A stretch of 64,000 bases of DNA. Source: Pardosa pseudoannulata. Its lineage: Eukaryota > Arthropoda > Arachnida > Araneae > Lycosidae. The notes below the pieces were generated by a model. That model saw only the letters and a program-made list of their open reading frames with translations. It was not told where the DNA came from and did not search any database. Position numbers and translations under genes: made by a program. Numbering within the stretch: the first letter of the stretch is position 1; the number at the start of each line of letters is the position of its first letter. Below are positions 24,812 through 36,900 of this stretch, piece by piece. The stretch spans positions 59,307,730 to 59,371,729 of the forward strand of contig CM063498.1 of the NCBI GenBank assembly GCA_032207245.1, given 5' to 3'.

Positions 24812-25034
24812 CCCTTAATTTGGCTAAGTCCGCTACACCGGACATGTATATTTATAATTACTATATAACATAACTGTCAGTGTTCGCCACGGCCGACATT
24901 AATTATCTCAAAAAGGGAAAATGATATATTTTATATTGTTTATTCTACAGAGATCCTAATGTTTATACAGACATGGGAAAATAACAGAAATTAAAATTAA
25001 AAAATATTTGAAAAACATCTTGTCAAATTAAGGG
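24812..25034. mobile_element. piggyBac-type MITE
   Basis: Inverted ends CCCTTAATTTG and CAAATTAAGGG are perfect over 11 bases. They are flanked by TTAA at 24808-24811 and 25035-25038, the piggyBac target site. The 223-bp interior has no open frame. Confidence 0.85.
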
Positions 25035-25293
25035 TTAACCCGTTGACGGACACTTGCGTCTATAGTCGTCAAAGCGAAGTTCACTATGTGGCATGACGGC
25101 AATAGCCGTCTAAAATGAAACGGTCGTTTTTAGACACTACGGCTATAGCGGCACAAATGTGCATTTACCGGCGTACAAGTAGAAGCCTAGTGTTATGTTA
25201 TGGAAACAATTTTTCCGGTTGAATTTCGCTTTCCACCTGTTACACTACTTGCAGCTTCACTATGCACGTGGTTCTGAAGGGAGTAGTGCGATC

Positions 25294-25580
25294 GTGTTTT
25301 CTCTTCTATTTATAGTTGTTATTGATTTCGTGTAAAACTCCCAAAAATACTTTATTGCACACAAAAAATTGCTTATTTGAGTCATTAAACCTGTTACTTA
25401 CGTTTTTAAACTTTTACTGTTATAGCCAGAGTTATAATAGTGCTATTGTGTTTTCTCTTAAATTTATAGTTGTTATTGATTTCGTGTAAAACTCCCAAAA
25501 ATACTTTATTGCACACAAAAAATTGCTTATTTGAGTCATTAAACGTGTCATTTATGTTTTTAAATGTTTGCTGTTATAGA
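25294..25580. repeat. Tandem duplication, ~154-bp period
   Basis: Two near-identical copies begin GTGTTTTCTCTT at 25294 and 25448. They contain the same run from TAGTTGTTATTGATTTCG to GAGTCATTAAAC. They lie inside the possible piggyBac element. Confidence 0.9.
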
Positions 25581-25776
25581 CGCCATCGTCTCATTATTTA
25601 GTGTCTAGAGTCCACTGGCACCATGACGGTTATAGCCGCCATCTAATTAAAGGTGCTGAAATAATCTAAATTAAGTTTATTTAAGCAGAGACAGTGAAAT
25701 TATACGTTGAATAATCTAAAAATTACAAAAAACATATAGTGTAAATTCTCGAACTTCACTTATTCCTACTGTCCGT

Positions 25777-25958
25777 CAGCCGAACGATTGCCGAATGGTT
25801 AAGGTGCTGGCTTTCGGAACCGGAGTTCATGGGTTCGAATCCCATTATGGTATGAATGTTCGCAGCCGTTCAGAATCGGCTTTAAGCAGTAGGTCCCGGT
25901 CTCATTAGCCCTCGTGTTGCAAAATAAAGACCGTAGCACTCCAAAACCAGAAAAAAAA
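25777..25958 (+). mobile_element. tRNA-derived SINE (family 1), intact with 12-bp target duplication
   Basis: Flanked by CCTACTGTCCGT at 25765-25776 and 25959-25970. Head, anticodon-like loop, B box GGGTTCGAATCCC and body are all well preserved. The minus-strand frame across it is a shadow. Confidence 0.95.
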
Positions 25959-26001
25959 CCTACTGTCCGTTGTAACATCACAGCTCTAAAATAGGTAACT
26001 T

Positions 26002-26387
26002 TGGTAGCGTTATGGTCGAGCAGGGTTCTTCAAAGGCCTCATGAGGATGACACATCGAACACAAGCGAGGTGGAGAAGAAAGAAGGATTTATTCTGTTAT
26101 ATACAAATATTTACATCATGTACGTTCTCGGCACGGCTCATTCATGCTCACCCGCCGGACAACAACTCTCAGCGTCTTCTCTCACACCAAACGACGCTTG
26201 GCCCTCGTAACGTCACTCAAAATCTCCCACACCCTTCTCTTTGTCTTTTCTAAAGGAGAGGTTAGGGACGAGAGAATTTAGGAATGGGGTCCCCCAGATA
26301 GCAAAGAACACGTTCTACTGACGTCAGAGCGAGCCGTAATACACAAACAAATACATATTAAAAGTTTTCCAGTAGCGTGATGCTACA
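26002..26387 (-). mobile_element. LTR-like segment, possible solo LTR
   Basis: On the minus strand it begins TGTAGCATCACGCTAC and ends CATAACGCTACCA, giving an imperfect inverted terminus. An AATAAA signal lies in the expected part (complement near 26088). It is GC-richer than its flanks. There is no target duplication and no internal domain, so this is a weak call. The plus-strand frames across it have no domain. Confidence 0.35.
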
Positions 26388-26402
26388 CTGTCAATGTGTT
26401 AA

Positions 26403-27005
26403 AATTCACTACGAAAATGACATCGATTTTTTGTGTATTTTCAGATCTATAACACGGTGATACAAAATAGACTATGTAGAGAGAAAAATCTTGCCTTGAC
26501 AAAATCCGATTTATTTTTGTGACTCGGAACTTCACGAAACATCACTGCTCTGAAAACTACCTACTTCGATTCGGGTTCAAGGAGAACCAGCATTTACAAA
26601 CAAAGTAAACTAATCCCATTTAGTTCATTAGCTTAGCGGAATCGGACACGTAAATGATTCTTCACTAAACTTTCATCCTCATTTGGTTACGATAAAACCT
26701 ATTTACAGAGATGTAGTCGTTTAGTGGTCTGGTAGTAAAAAACCTTGGAAATACAACTTCCTTGCATATTTAAGACTAAAAAACTAGAATACTTCACTCA
26801 CTTTCCTTGATCTTTCATTGTAAACCATTTATCGTGCAGAAGTTGGTTACCTTTTTTGTCTAAATCTTAGTAACGGAATGTTTAAATCTTACTGGCTGAT
26901 CGTTAATTTCCCTACATTTCATTTAACAAGGTGAAATAAAATGTATATGCTACCGCTAAAATTCAAAGGAGAGTACCTTATAAATTTCCATAACTAAATT
27001 TTAAA
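26403..27005. other. No gene seen
   Basis: Ordinary AT-rich sequence between mobile elements and the (TA)n arrays. Confidence 0.5.
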
Positions 27006-27012
27006 GACTATA

Positions 27013-27070
<58 letters not shown>

Positions 27071-27132
27071 TGAAAATAATAATAGAATAGAATAGAATAA
27101 TAATAATAGAATAAATAATTAAATTTTATTAT

Positions 27133-27208
<76 letters not shown>

Positions 27209-27763
27209 ATAATAACATTATATTAAAGTAAAATCCTAACTTAAATGTTTTCCGTTTTCCATTGAAAATCCAGATTTTCAATGGAATGACAATAATATTG
27301 ACAAATTCTACAGAACATTTTTTCATAATAATGGAGGCGAACACTCATTTCCTGATACCTTGAATTTAGAATCGCAGACCCGTTGATTCATTTTTCCCGT
27401 GCATTGTAGATGTACTATATATTCTAGAATAAACTAGAAGTAATTAAAGAGACGTGATTGGTTACCGGAATGACATCATTCCTGGAGCCACACCCCTTCC
27501 AATAGTTAATAAATGAGCTGGCACACAGATTTAGTGGCCTTTTTCCTTTAAGATCGCGATGTAAACAATATCATCAAAATATTTCTGTTTTTTGTGTTCT
27601 TTTTCCGTACGGGGATTTGTGTGTTTAGTGTTCTGAATAAAAGATGTTTTTTAAGTGAACGTCTGCATCAATCTACTCGGCTACTACATTTAATAATTGC
27701 TTTACAGTGATGACTACAGTACTTTTAAATTATGTGGACGTTCCATATATATATGTGTGCGTG

Positions 27764-27820
<57 letters not shown>
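27013..27820. repeat. Three (TA)n/(TG)n microsatellite arrays
   Basis: (TA)n arrays lie at about 27013-27065, 27134-27205 and 27765-27797. The last is followed by (TG)n to about 27820. The Ile-Tyr and Cys-Val repeat frames here are artefacts. Confidence 0.95.
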
Positions 27821-27821
<1 letters not shown>

Positions 27822-28033
27822 AAAAGCAAAATTTTAAAACACATCTATTTTAAATATTGCGGCGAACGCTCATTTTCTGGCACCTTAAATTTCGAATCGC
27901 TGTCCCGTAGATTTATTTTTTTCCCGCGCATTTTGACGTACTACCTTCTAGAAAAAACTAGAAGTAATTAAAGTAAGGCGATTGATTACCGGAATGACAT
28001 CATTCCTGGAGCCACTCCCCTTCCAGAAGTTAA
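27335..28033. repeat. Diverged direct repeat, two ~175-bp copies
   Basis: Copies at 27335-27513 and 27861-28033 both start GGCGAAC(A/G)CTCATTT. Both contain CCGGAATGACATCATTCCTGG and end at a CCCCTTCCA block. The second copy runs straight into the truncated Helitron at 28036, so the unit may be part of a larger Helitron variant. Confidence 0.8.
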
Positions 28034-28035
28034 AT

Positions 28036-28443
28036 ACATATAGGATGATTTTAAATTTAATCATAGATTAATTTTTGTTGCAATGAAAAATTTATCACCG
28101 GTATTAACAACAAATTCTATCTACCTTCAGAGTGTAGTGAAAATGATAGTTTCATTCTTTTCCTGTCATTAATTTCTGTTGAAAAAAAAATTGCGAAGAA
28201 ATTAACGATAATTTCGACGTACCTAAGAAAACTTTGAATTATCTTTCTAAATGAATTCACCGTGATTCTAAACTGCATTCACAGTATCGGGAGACTTTAG
28301 GAGTATGAAGATAAACAAATTATTGAGCAGATAATTCTCGGCCAAAAAACAAACCATTTTTTTTACCTGCCTCATAGCGTACTTTACAATTCTGGAAAAT
28401 TAAAAACTTTACTGATCCCGTCATATGATGGGCTATATGCTAG
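28036..28443 (+). mobile_element. Helitron, copy 3, 5'-truncated
   Basis: Matches the 3' half of the element at 7539-8436 from GATTTTAAATTTAATCAT to the terminal hairpin CCCGTCATATGATGGG and CTAG (28440-28443), followed by T. The TC start is missing. Confidence 0.8.
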
Positions 28444-28899
28444 TGTATACATATAGGTAAATACACACACATATATTGTATATACATATTAATAAATACA
28501 CACATACGTAATATCAACACGGCATCGATATATATATACATATAGAGGTGCGTGTGTGTGTGTGTTTCAACATCGGCTGCTTCAATTGTAATATATATTT
28601 AAAAAGTGTCCCAACTTTTAATATACTCCTAAAAAAGTTGAATTAAAATCACCTTTTTTAAAATCCTATCTTGATTTGCCACGAGGAAGTTATAACAAAT
28701 GTGACCTATTAATATTCCCAGAACATCTTTCAGACCAGTTTCATCTCATGTCAGAAGAGATGTCTCGTAAAAGATTAGTTTAATTTTATTCATGAGAGTT
28801 TCTCGCTGTTATCCGTCGGATCTTGAATTATTTGCATATATGTAACCGCATAAAAGAAACTGAAGAGGCAAAACAGTATTTCTCTTTTTTTGTTTATTT

Positions 28900-31330
28900 C
28901 TACCGTTTCTTAGTACTAACAAGTTTCTTTTTTTAGATCAGGCTTATAAATCATCAGCCCCCCAATGGATTTAATTTAAATTTTAACATTGCGATGTTTA
29001 TAAATAAACTGAGCTGGAAGGCCCTTTGATTTATAAATGTGTACAAAAATTCATTTCTTTATTTCTTTTTCTGTTTTCTATGACTAACAAGGATTTAAAA
29101 AAAATATACTCAACAATTGAAAACAATAAAATTTCAATTCAGATTTTAGCTTTATGATGTTTATAAATAAACTATATGTTAAAAAATGCCTTAATTTGTA
29201 AAAAAAAAAATGATTAAGATGGTGTAAACTATACAAAAAAATATTTTCTTTATTTGCTTTACTATTGTCCCTATTGACTAAAGAGATTTTTTTTTAAACG
29301 TACGTTCAACATTTGCTTATATCTTGCGGTACATAGAGTTTGAATTAGATTTCAACATTATAATGTTTATAAATAAACTTAATTATAAGGCTCCTTACTT
29401 TAGAGATATGATTTATAATTATATAAAAAAATATAAAAATATATTTTCTCTTTAATTGTATAACTGACTTATCTAATGACAAATACGGCTTTTTGAAGTC
29501 CATTTTTATTTATTATCTACCGCATATAGAGTTTGAGTTTATATTCCGACATTATAATATTTATAAATAAGCTCTCTTAAAAAGCACTTTAATTTGAAAC
29601 AATTAATTTAAAATAGTGTAACTATATACAATAATTCTTTTTTTTTTCTAACGTTTCTATTGACTAAAAAGTTTTTTTAAGCATAATGGATCAATTATCT
29701 GCGATATACAGTTTTAGTTATATTTCAACCTTAGGATGTTTTTAAGTAAACTAAGTTGTAAGGCTCCTTACTTTAGAGATATCATTTAGAATTATATTAA
29801 AATTATATTTTCTCTTTAATCGTTTAACTGACTTTTCCACTAACTAATATAGCATTGTAAAAGCCATTTTTATTTATTATCTATCGTAGATAGAATTTAG
29901 ATTTCAACATTATGATATTTATAAATAAGCTATCTTAAAAAGTACTTTAATGGAAAACAACTAATTTAATACAGTGTAACTATATACAATAATTCTTTTC
30001 TTCCAACGTTTCTATTGACTAAAAAGTTTTTTAAGAATAATACATCAATTATCTGCGATATAGAGTTTGAGTTAGATTTCAACATTAGGATGTTTTTAAA
30101 TAAACTAAGTTGGAAGGCTCCTTACTTTAGAGATATCATTTAGAATTATATAAAAATTATACAAATATATTTTCTCTTTAATGGTTTAACTGAATTTTCT
30201 ACTGACTAACATGGCATTTTAAAGTCCATTTTTATTTATTATTTACCGCAGATAGAATTTAGATTTGAACATTATGATATTTATAAATAAGCTCTCTTAA
30301 AAAGCACTTTAATGTGAAACAACTAATTTAATACAGTGTAACTATATACAATAATTCTTTTCTTCCAACGTTTCTATTGACTAAAAAGTTTTTTAAGCAT
30401 AATACATCAATTATTTGCGATATATAGAGTTTGAGTTAAATTTCAACATTAGGATGTTTTTAAATAAACTAAGTTGTAAGGCTCCTTACTTTAGAGATAT
30501 CATTTAGAATTATATTAAAATTATATTTTCTCTTTAATCGTTTAACTGACTTTTCTACTGATTAATATGGAATTTTAAGGTCCATTTTTATTTATTATCT
30601 ACTGTATATAGAATTTAGATTTCAACATTATGATATTTATAAATAAGTTCTCTTAAAAAGCATTTTAATTTGAAACAATTAATTTAAAATAGTGTAGCTA
30701 TATACAATAATTCTTTTTTCTAACATTTCTATTGACTGAAAAGTTTTTTTAAGCATAATACATCAATTATTTGCGATATATAGAGTTTGAGTTAAATTTC
30801 AACATTAGGATGTTTTTAAATAAACTAAGTTGTAAGGCTCCTTACTTTAGAGATATCATTTAGAATTATATTAAAATTATAAAAATATATTTTCCCTTCA
30901 ATGTTTTAACTAATTTTTTATACTGACTAACATGGCTTTGTAAAAGCCATTTTTATTTATTATCTATCGTAGATAGAATTTAGATTTCAACATTATAATA
31001 TTTATAAATAAGCTCTCTTAAAAAGCACTTTAATTTGAAACAATTAATTTAAAATAGTGTAGCTATATACAATAATTCTTTTTTCTAACATTTCTATTGA
31101 CTGAAAAGTTTTTTTAAGCATAATACATCAATTATCTACGATATAGAGTTTGAGTTAGATTTTCACATTAGGATATTTATAAATAAATTTGACATGCTCC
31201 TTAAATTATAAATATCATGTAAAAGTATATAAAAGTATAAAAATATATTTTCTTTTCATTGGTTTAACTGACATTACTAATACTGTTTTTAAAGTCCATT
31301 TTCATCAATAATATTTGGTATATAGATTTT
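28900..31330. repeat. Satellite array of alternating ~180-bp monomers (~360-bp dimers)
   Basis: The core TTCAACATTAGGATGTTTTT or TTCAACATTATGATATTTAT recurs at about 28986, 29149, 29354, 29549, 29726, 29906, 30081, 30268, 30445, 30624, 30801, 30989 and 31164. From 29549 on, two monomer types alternate. One continues GCTCTCTTAAAAAGCACTTT and the other AACTAAGTTGTAAGGCTCC. Like monomers are spaced 355-365 bp apart. The first three units are more diverged, as is usual at array edges. No coding capacity is present. Confidence 0.95.
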
Positions 31331-33755
31331 TAGGAAAACTGTGCATAGCGTTTCAAAACAAACCCTTTGTTTATATGTTTCATACAAATTACCTTACGGT
31401 TTGTTGTAGAGTTATCAAACTTGGGATAGACATTCTCTTACACCACCAGACTGTCAATATCGATATTTCCGATCATTCTGTCACGTGTTAATGACAGTAT
31501 AATGGATGTTAACGTTGCCAGATGACGACAGATTTCAGTACTTGATGTTAGCGTTGTATTTTATAACGTTAAAAAATGTTAGCTAGATCACAAATTAGCA
31601 ACAAGTTATTTGACTCAAGTTAATATCATTTAAAAAGTGTTTTGATTTCTTTGGCATTAAGATATAAATAAATTAATTTAAAAAATCATATTTAAAAGCA
31701 TAATATAAGGAAGAATGTACCAAAGCAACATCGGCAGCAACAAAATGTGTTAAGATGAGCCCCTTGTGTAAGCCTTCTCTTGATTTTCAGTTTCCTTAGA
31801 AGATGCTATTAGCACGTGAAATTATACTAAAAAAGTTCTTTTTGAATTTCCCACAATTAGGAAATTTANNNNNNNNNNNNNNNNNNNNNNNNNNNNNNNN
31901 NNNNNNNNNNNNNNNNNNNNNNNNNNNNNNNNNNNNNNNNNNNNNNNNNNNNNNNNNNNNNNNNNNNNTATTTGTAAAATTGTTTGCATGAAATAATAGA
32001 CAGCATTGTCTTTTCTTTCTTTTTTTTTTAAAGATATGCATGGTAGGTGTACAAAAAGTAGATGACTCCTCACCTTAATTGTAAAGTCCAGAGAGATGGG
32101 GCATTATGATCAGAAGCTGGTGATTAGCAGTAGAGCTGAAACAGGATTCATCTTTTAGGGTTTGAAAGTGGCACTTAATCTGTTCTATCCTTTTCTCATC
32201 AAGGGATAATTTGGTAAAGAATTTGACAAGTTTGGAAAGAATGTCTTCTATGATTAGTCTTCAATCTTTTTTTTTTTGTGTCCTGCCTCAAAACATTTGT
32301 TATTTTGGATCCTTTCTTGGGGCCTTTTGACCCTCCTGGCTGATATGTTGTTTTGGATCTTCATAAAAGCATGTAAATATGTCAGAAGCAATATCTTGAG
32401 AATTGATGCTGCTGTCTGTTCATTTCCTCATTCAAGCTCTGTATTTTCTTTTATTGATCATGCATGGTGGATGGAAAAGAGAGAGTTATATATATTTATG
32501 AAATAAAAAGGGGTGGGATTAAAAAAAGTAGAACCATCACATTTGATTTAAATTGCATATTTAATGTGGTTATTTGTGTATTTAATTTGATAATTCTTGT
32601 TGATAGTTAAAACCTCTATGTATTGAACTGAAATGTACTGTTTGATTTAATGTACTGAAAAGTTTTAAATTTTATTGACAATGTTCTGTTTTCAAAAATT
32701 TTATTTCCATCATATGTAGCTCATACATTTTGTATATGTTTAATTGGCCAGATAAAGTCAGTTCCAGGTAATATTTAGAGAAACCCATCCTCCCCTCTGA
32801 TGCTCTAAAGAGTCAAATTCATGTCTATAAAACTGCTTCAGATGTTTAAGTACTTAACAAATGACTTATTGTTAAATGCTTAACATTAGGCACATAAAAT
32901 CTTTATCATGTTCCTTGTTTATATGCTTGCTTTTAAGCAACAATGCAGTCTCACATTATCTATGTTGTACCAGTTCACTCAAGGAAAATAATAATAATAA
33001 TAATAATTATAAAATAATAATAATAAAAAACCCAATGAGTTCAACAGAGATTAGCATTTAATTTTTTGTTCACTCAAAGCAAAATACTAAACTTCAAATT
33101 TTTACCACTTGAACATGCACATTACTTTCATGTATATTTTTGTACAAATTTTTAGTATGCCTTTTTTTAGTACATACTTTGTATCTTAGTTTTAAATTAA
33201 CTGTTTTTGATTACTATTAATTTTTTTCCTTTTGATTAAAGGAAAACAAGCACTAAACCTTTAAGATTAAAGTTATAACTTTGAATTGTTCACTCATAGA
33301 CTAATAAAAAAATTAATACCAAACTGCTAAATCTTTAACCTTTAAGACTTTTTGCAAAATAGTACATAGTCAAATTTTACATATGCCAAGTAATTAATAT
33401 TTTCTGTAAAGAAGAAATTTAACAATATAAGTGTAGAGAATCACTATCATGCTTCTTTTGTGTTGAGCCAAAAATGCAGTAAAACATGAGTCTATCTTGT
33501 GTTCTGCCTAAAATGTGTAGAAGCACGATCATACTGCTTATAGTTACTATGATTTTCACATTAATTGAGAACATTTATATTTATATCAATTGTGGCTTTT
33601 TTAATAATATAAGAATTAATCTTTTAGACACAATGTGCTACTATAGTGGGTCACTGTTTGAAATTTTTGATAGTTTTCATATGTAATAATTCAAAATTCT
33701 TTATATGAAATTATTGTAATAGGAATTTTATGTATGCTTTTAATTTTCTTTATAG
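31331..33755. other. Upstream flank of ATAD1 exons, with assembly gap
   Basis: Contains a 100-N gap (31869-31968) and a short (AAT)n tract near 32985-33030. The missing N-terminal exon(s) of ATAD1 should lie here, in the gap or further left, but no frame encodes a membrane anchor followed by a basic segment. The short frames seen have no domain. Confidence 0.5.
31869..31968. other. Assembly gap (100 N)
   Basis: Exactly 100 N. Frames running through it are meaningless. Confidence 0.99.
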
Positions 33756-33933
33756 TTAAGTGAATATGAACTCTCTATTGCTGCTCAGTTAGTTGATCCT
33801 ACCACAATAAGTATTACGTGGGAAGATATTGCTGGATTAGAAGACATTATTCAAGAAATCCGGGAAACAGTAATCCTCCCAATTCAGAAGAGAGAACTTT
33901 TTTCAGGATCTACTCTTATACAGCCTCCAAAAG
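33756..33933 (+). CDS. ATAD1: ATAD1 exon a (linker and start of AAA domain)
   Basis: Acceptor TTTCTTTATAG and donor AAAG|GTTAAT. Starts in phase 0 and ends in phase 1. Encodes [15 protein letters not shown] through [12 protein letters not shown] to LIQPPK. Confidence 0.93.
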
Positions 33934-36900
33934 GTTAATGAAAAATACTTGAATAGTTATCATATGAGACATTTTCTTTTATTAAAAATTTGATGCATTC
34001 TATAGTTTTACAAGGCATACAAGGCAGTAGTGCAACTAGATTGCCTGGGCCAAGCCCTGTAATTCAGAGAATTCTAACAGTAAGCAGAAAATAAAACAAC
34101 TAAAAGATGGAAGAAGGGGATAGGGAACTGGATTTTTGAGTTCATAATACAAAAACTAAAGAGTAGAAAGCATAGGGATAGAAAACACAAATATTTTTGT
34201 GGCCAGTACACTAACAAAAATATATTTTTTAATGTTATAATTTTTTTAATTTTTAATAAAATTGAAAAAAATAAAAAGTTAAATTCAAAAGTGCCAAAAA
34301 ACAAACCAACATATAGCGGTATTTTACTTGAAACAACTTCTAAATGGGAAAATTTAGAAGAAAATATATGTAATTTGAATTATTATAACATTTAGAAAAA
34401 AGATGCCAGCATGGGGGGACAGAACCGTCAACCTGATGCTTAAGAAAAAATAGGAGGCAGACACTCTATTTAGCACGCCATGCCCACACAGGGTGAAAAG
34501 ATTTAGTATCGAAGTTAAGGGGAGTGTTTTACAATTCTGACTTTGGTAACATTTAGATTCTTTCTCCCTGCCTCTGCTTTGAGGGAGGGAGAGCCAAGCA
34601 GGACGATACAGTAATGTACTGGGTCTCTTTGGAGAGATCGGAATCTGTACGAAACATAATGTATGGCCAGTTTAAAGTATCTTAAAGCTTTTTTCTTACA
34701 TTTTTATAATTTAAAAATTTGGAAATTTTTCCTTTTTTTTTTTTTTTTTTTTTTTTTAATAAAGACAACATACGAAAATTAAGGATCTTTGTTGAGAATG
34801 GCCAAAGGCCTTCTATTGCTAGCATCAGTGGGATCATAATTGACGAGATTATTAATTAAATCAGTAAGTTTTTATGAAATTTAGTGGAGAGTCTATAAAT
34901 GAAATTTGGTTTAGGAAGAATTTTTAACTCTTCATGAATAGAACTATTTCGAAAGTACCAAGGAGCATTAATAATTTCTCTAAGAAATAAATTTTAAATA
35001 ACAGTTCGATTTTTAATATTAGAATCTGCTGTTCTATAGTTTTTATAATCAGAAATAGTAATAATAGTCAGAAATAGTAAATAATTCTGGTATCTCTTTG
35101 ACATCAAAATTAGAAATAGCGTTATTTAATTGTCAGAAATAGTATAGCTGAAAATAACTTTTATGACTACTCTATAAGTTGTCATATAAAAAATTGATAT
35201 TTCTGATAAGCATTTAAATTTTTTTTTTTAATTTTAAGAAAGGTTGTTTTATATTGTTTGGCAAAAGTTCAAAATATAGGCTTATAAATAAATATTAAAA
35301 CCAGTATTTCAAAATGTTTGTTTACATATGCCTTTTAATTTACAAAAGCTACATATGCCTTTTAATTTAGCCTTTTAATCTTGTATTTATATTCCTATGA
35401 ATATGTGTATATATATTAAGAATAGTAAAGAAACAGGAGGTCCTTAATGTAAACTGTTAAGAAAACTGCTAATATATGTTTCTGTTCTTTGCTATTTAGG
35501 TTGTGAATAAAAATGAAAACTAAAGTTGTAGTTTACAACTTTAGTTTTCACACTACATTGTCAACAATTAAAACACTACATTGTCAAAGTTAAAACCCGA
35601 TATCAAATGGTCTAAAGGTGTTAATTCTAGAAATATATTGAATGATAAAGATAATATCATAAAAGCTAGAAAAATTATCATCATATACAAAGTTTTCTAT
35701 ATTATTCTTTGATACATTTAACTAAGTGGTCTTCACACTGTTTCTCAGCTTTCCTGGAGTTCTCTAGGGGTTCCATAACTGAAAGTCTCATTAGCCATCA
35801 AGAGCAAAACAATAGACTGTGGTGCTCCAAACCAAACCAATCCATAAAAAGGTGCATTTATAGCCATATTTAAAAATTAATGATAAGCTTCATCTGTGGG
35901 CAGCTGATTTGTAAAAGTATATGCATTTTGGAGAATCAATGAGGAATTTTCACATTTTCAAATTTTATTTTCAAACAATAGAAGACAAAAAAGTAAGCAG
36001 GACAGTTCATTTTTTTAAATTTCATTTGGGGCCCAGATGAATTTTATATCGGTCTCTTTAACGTCTCTCGAAAATGTTATTTTTCCTCCGCTGGTTTTGC
36101 GACGTCACAGTTCATGAAAATACCGATAATATATGCTGTTTACATGGGATAAGGCTACTTTTCAATTCCTTCCTGTTCAGAGAATTGCATATAATAGAAA
36201 TTTTTTTATTATGTCTGACAATCCAAAGTCATATTCTAAATACTGTATTGTGTCAATCTGTATGAATATAACTAATTGCAGTTAAAAGATATTTTTCAGC
36301 ATTCCCAAAGATCCCATTATACATAAAACTTGAGCTAATGTTATCAAAAGAGATGAGAAATTAAATCAAAAATTATCATGTAGATAAGGATGTTTGTGAA
36401 GACCATTTTGGTGTAATTAAATCTTTTTTTTAATTATATATATATTAAATTTAAAAGTGCTGTTTAACCAGTATTGTTTTAACTTTATAAAAAAAATCCC
36501 TAATTTAACAAAGCTTAGGAACTTTATAATCAGTTTGTGAAGAAGGATATAAATTGCAATAATTATTAGAAACATAACTAAAAAAAAAAAAAAAAAAAAA
36601 AAAAGGAAAAAGGAGGGTTTTAAGTATTTTCAAGATATTTGTAAACATTTTCTTGGGCGATACCTATTTTCTTGAATATAGCAGATCACACTGTGATACT
36701 TTATAATTAAATTGGATGCTAATTTGAAAAAGTATGTTACCTTTAAAATACTCTACTGATATTACTTTAAAAATGTAAATTTAATTTCAGGAACTATATA
36801 TTTTTTTATTTAACACTTATATTTGGTAATAAAAATGTATTAATATTTAATATATAAATCAAAAGTAATAAAATCTTTAAGTATAGAAAAAAATACTATG

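Larger units (their letters stand above)
25039..26398. mobile_element. Possible second piggyBac-type element abutting the first
   Basis: It starts CCCGTTGACGG directly after the TTAA shared with the MITE at 24812-25034. A matching but diverged end (GTCAATGTG then TTAA at 26399-26402) lies 1.36 kb away. It contains a SINE with clear target duplications and an LTR-like segment, as well as several short palindromes around a CTATAGCC core. The left end is convincing. The right end matches at about 12 of 15 positions and is tentative. Confidence 0.5.

Noticed and set aside
28900..31330. CRISPR-like array
   Set aside because: Units are ~180 bp with no short constant repeat and unique spacers, and the context is eukaryotic. 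It is a satellite.
32276..32506. Hydrophobic 76-codon frame as the missing ATAD1 anchor exon
   Set aside because: It lacks the basic segment that should follow the helix, does not end at a suitable donor, and shows no resemblance to the family's N-terminus.
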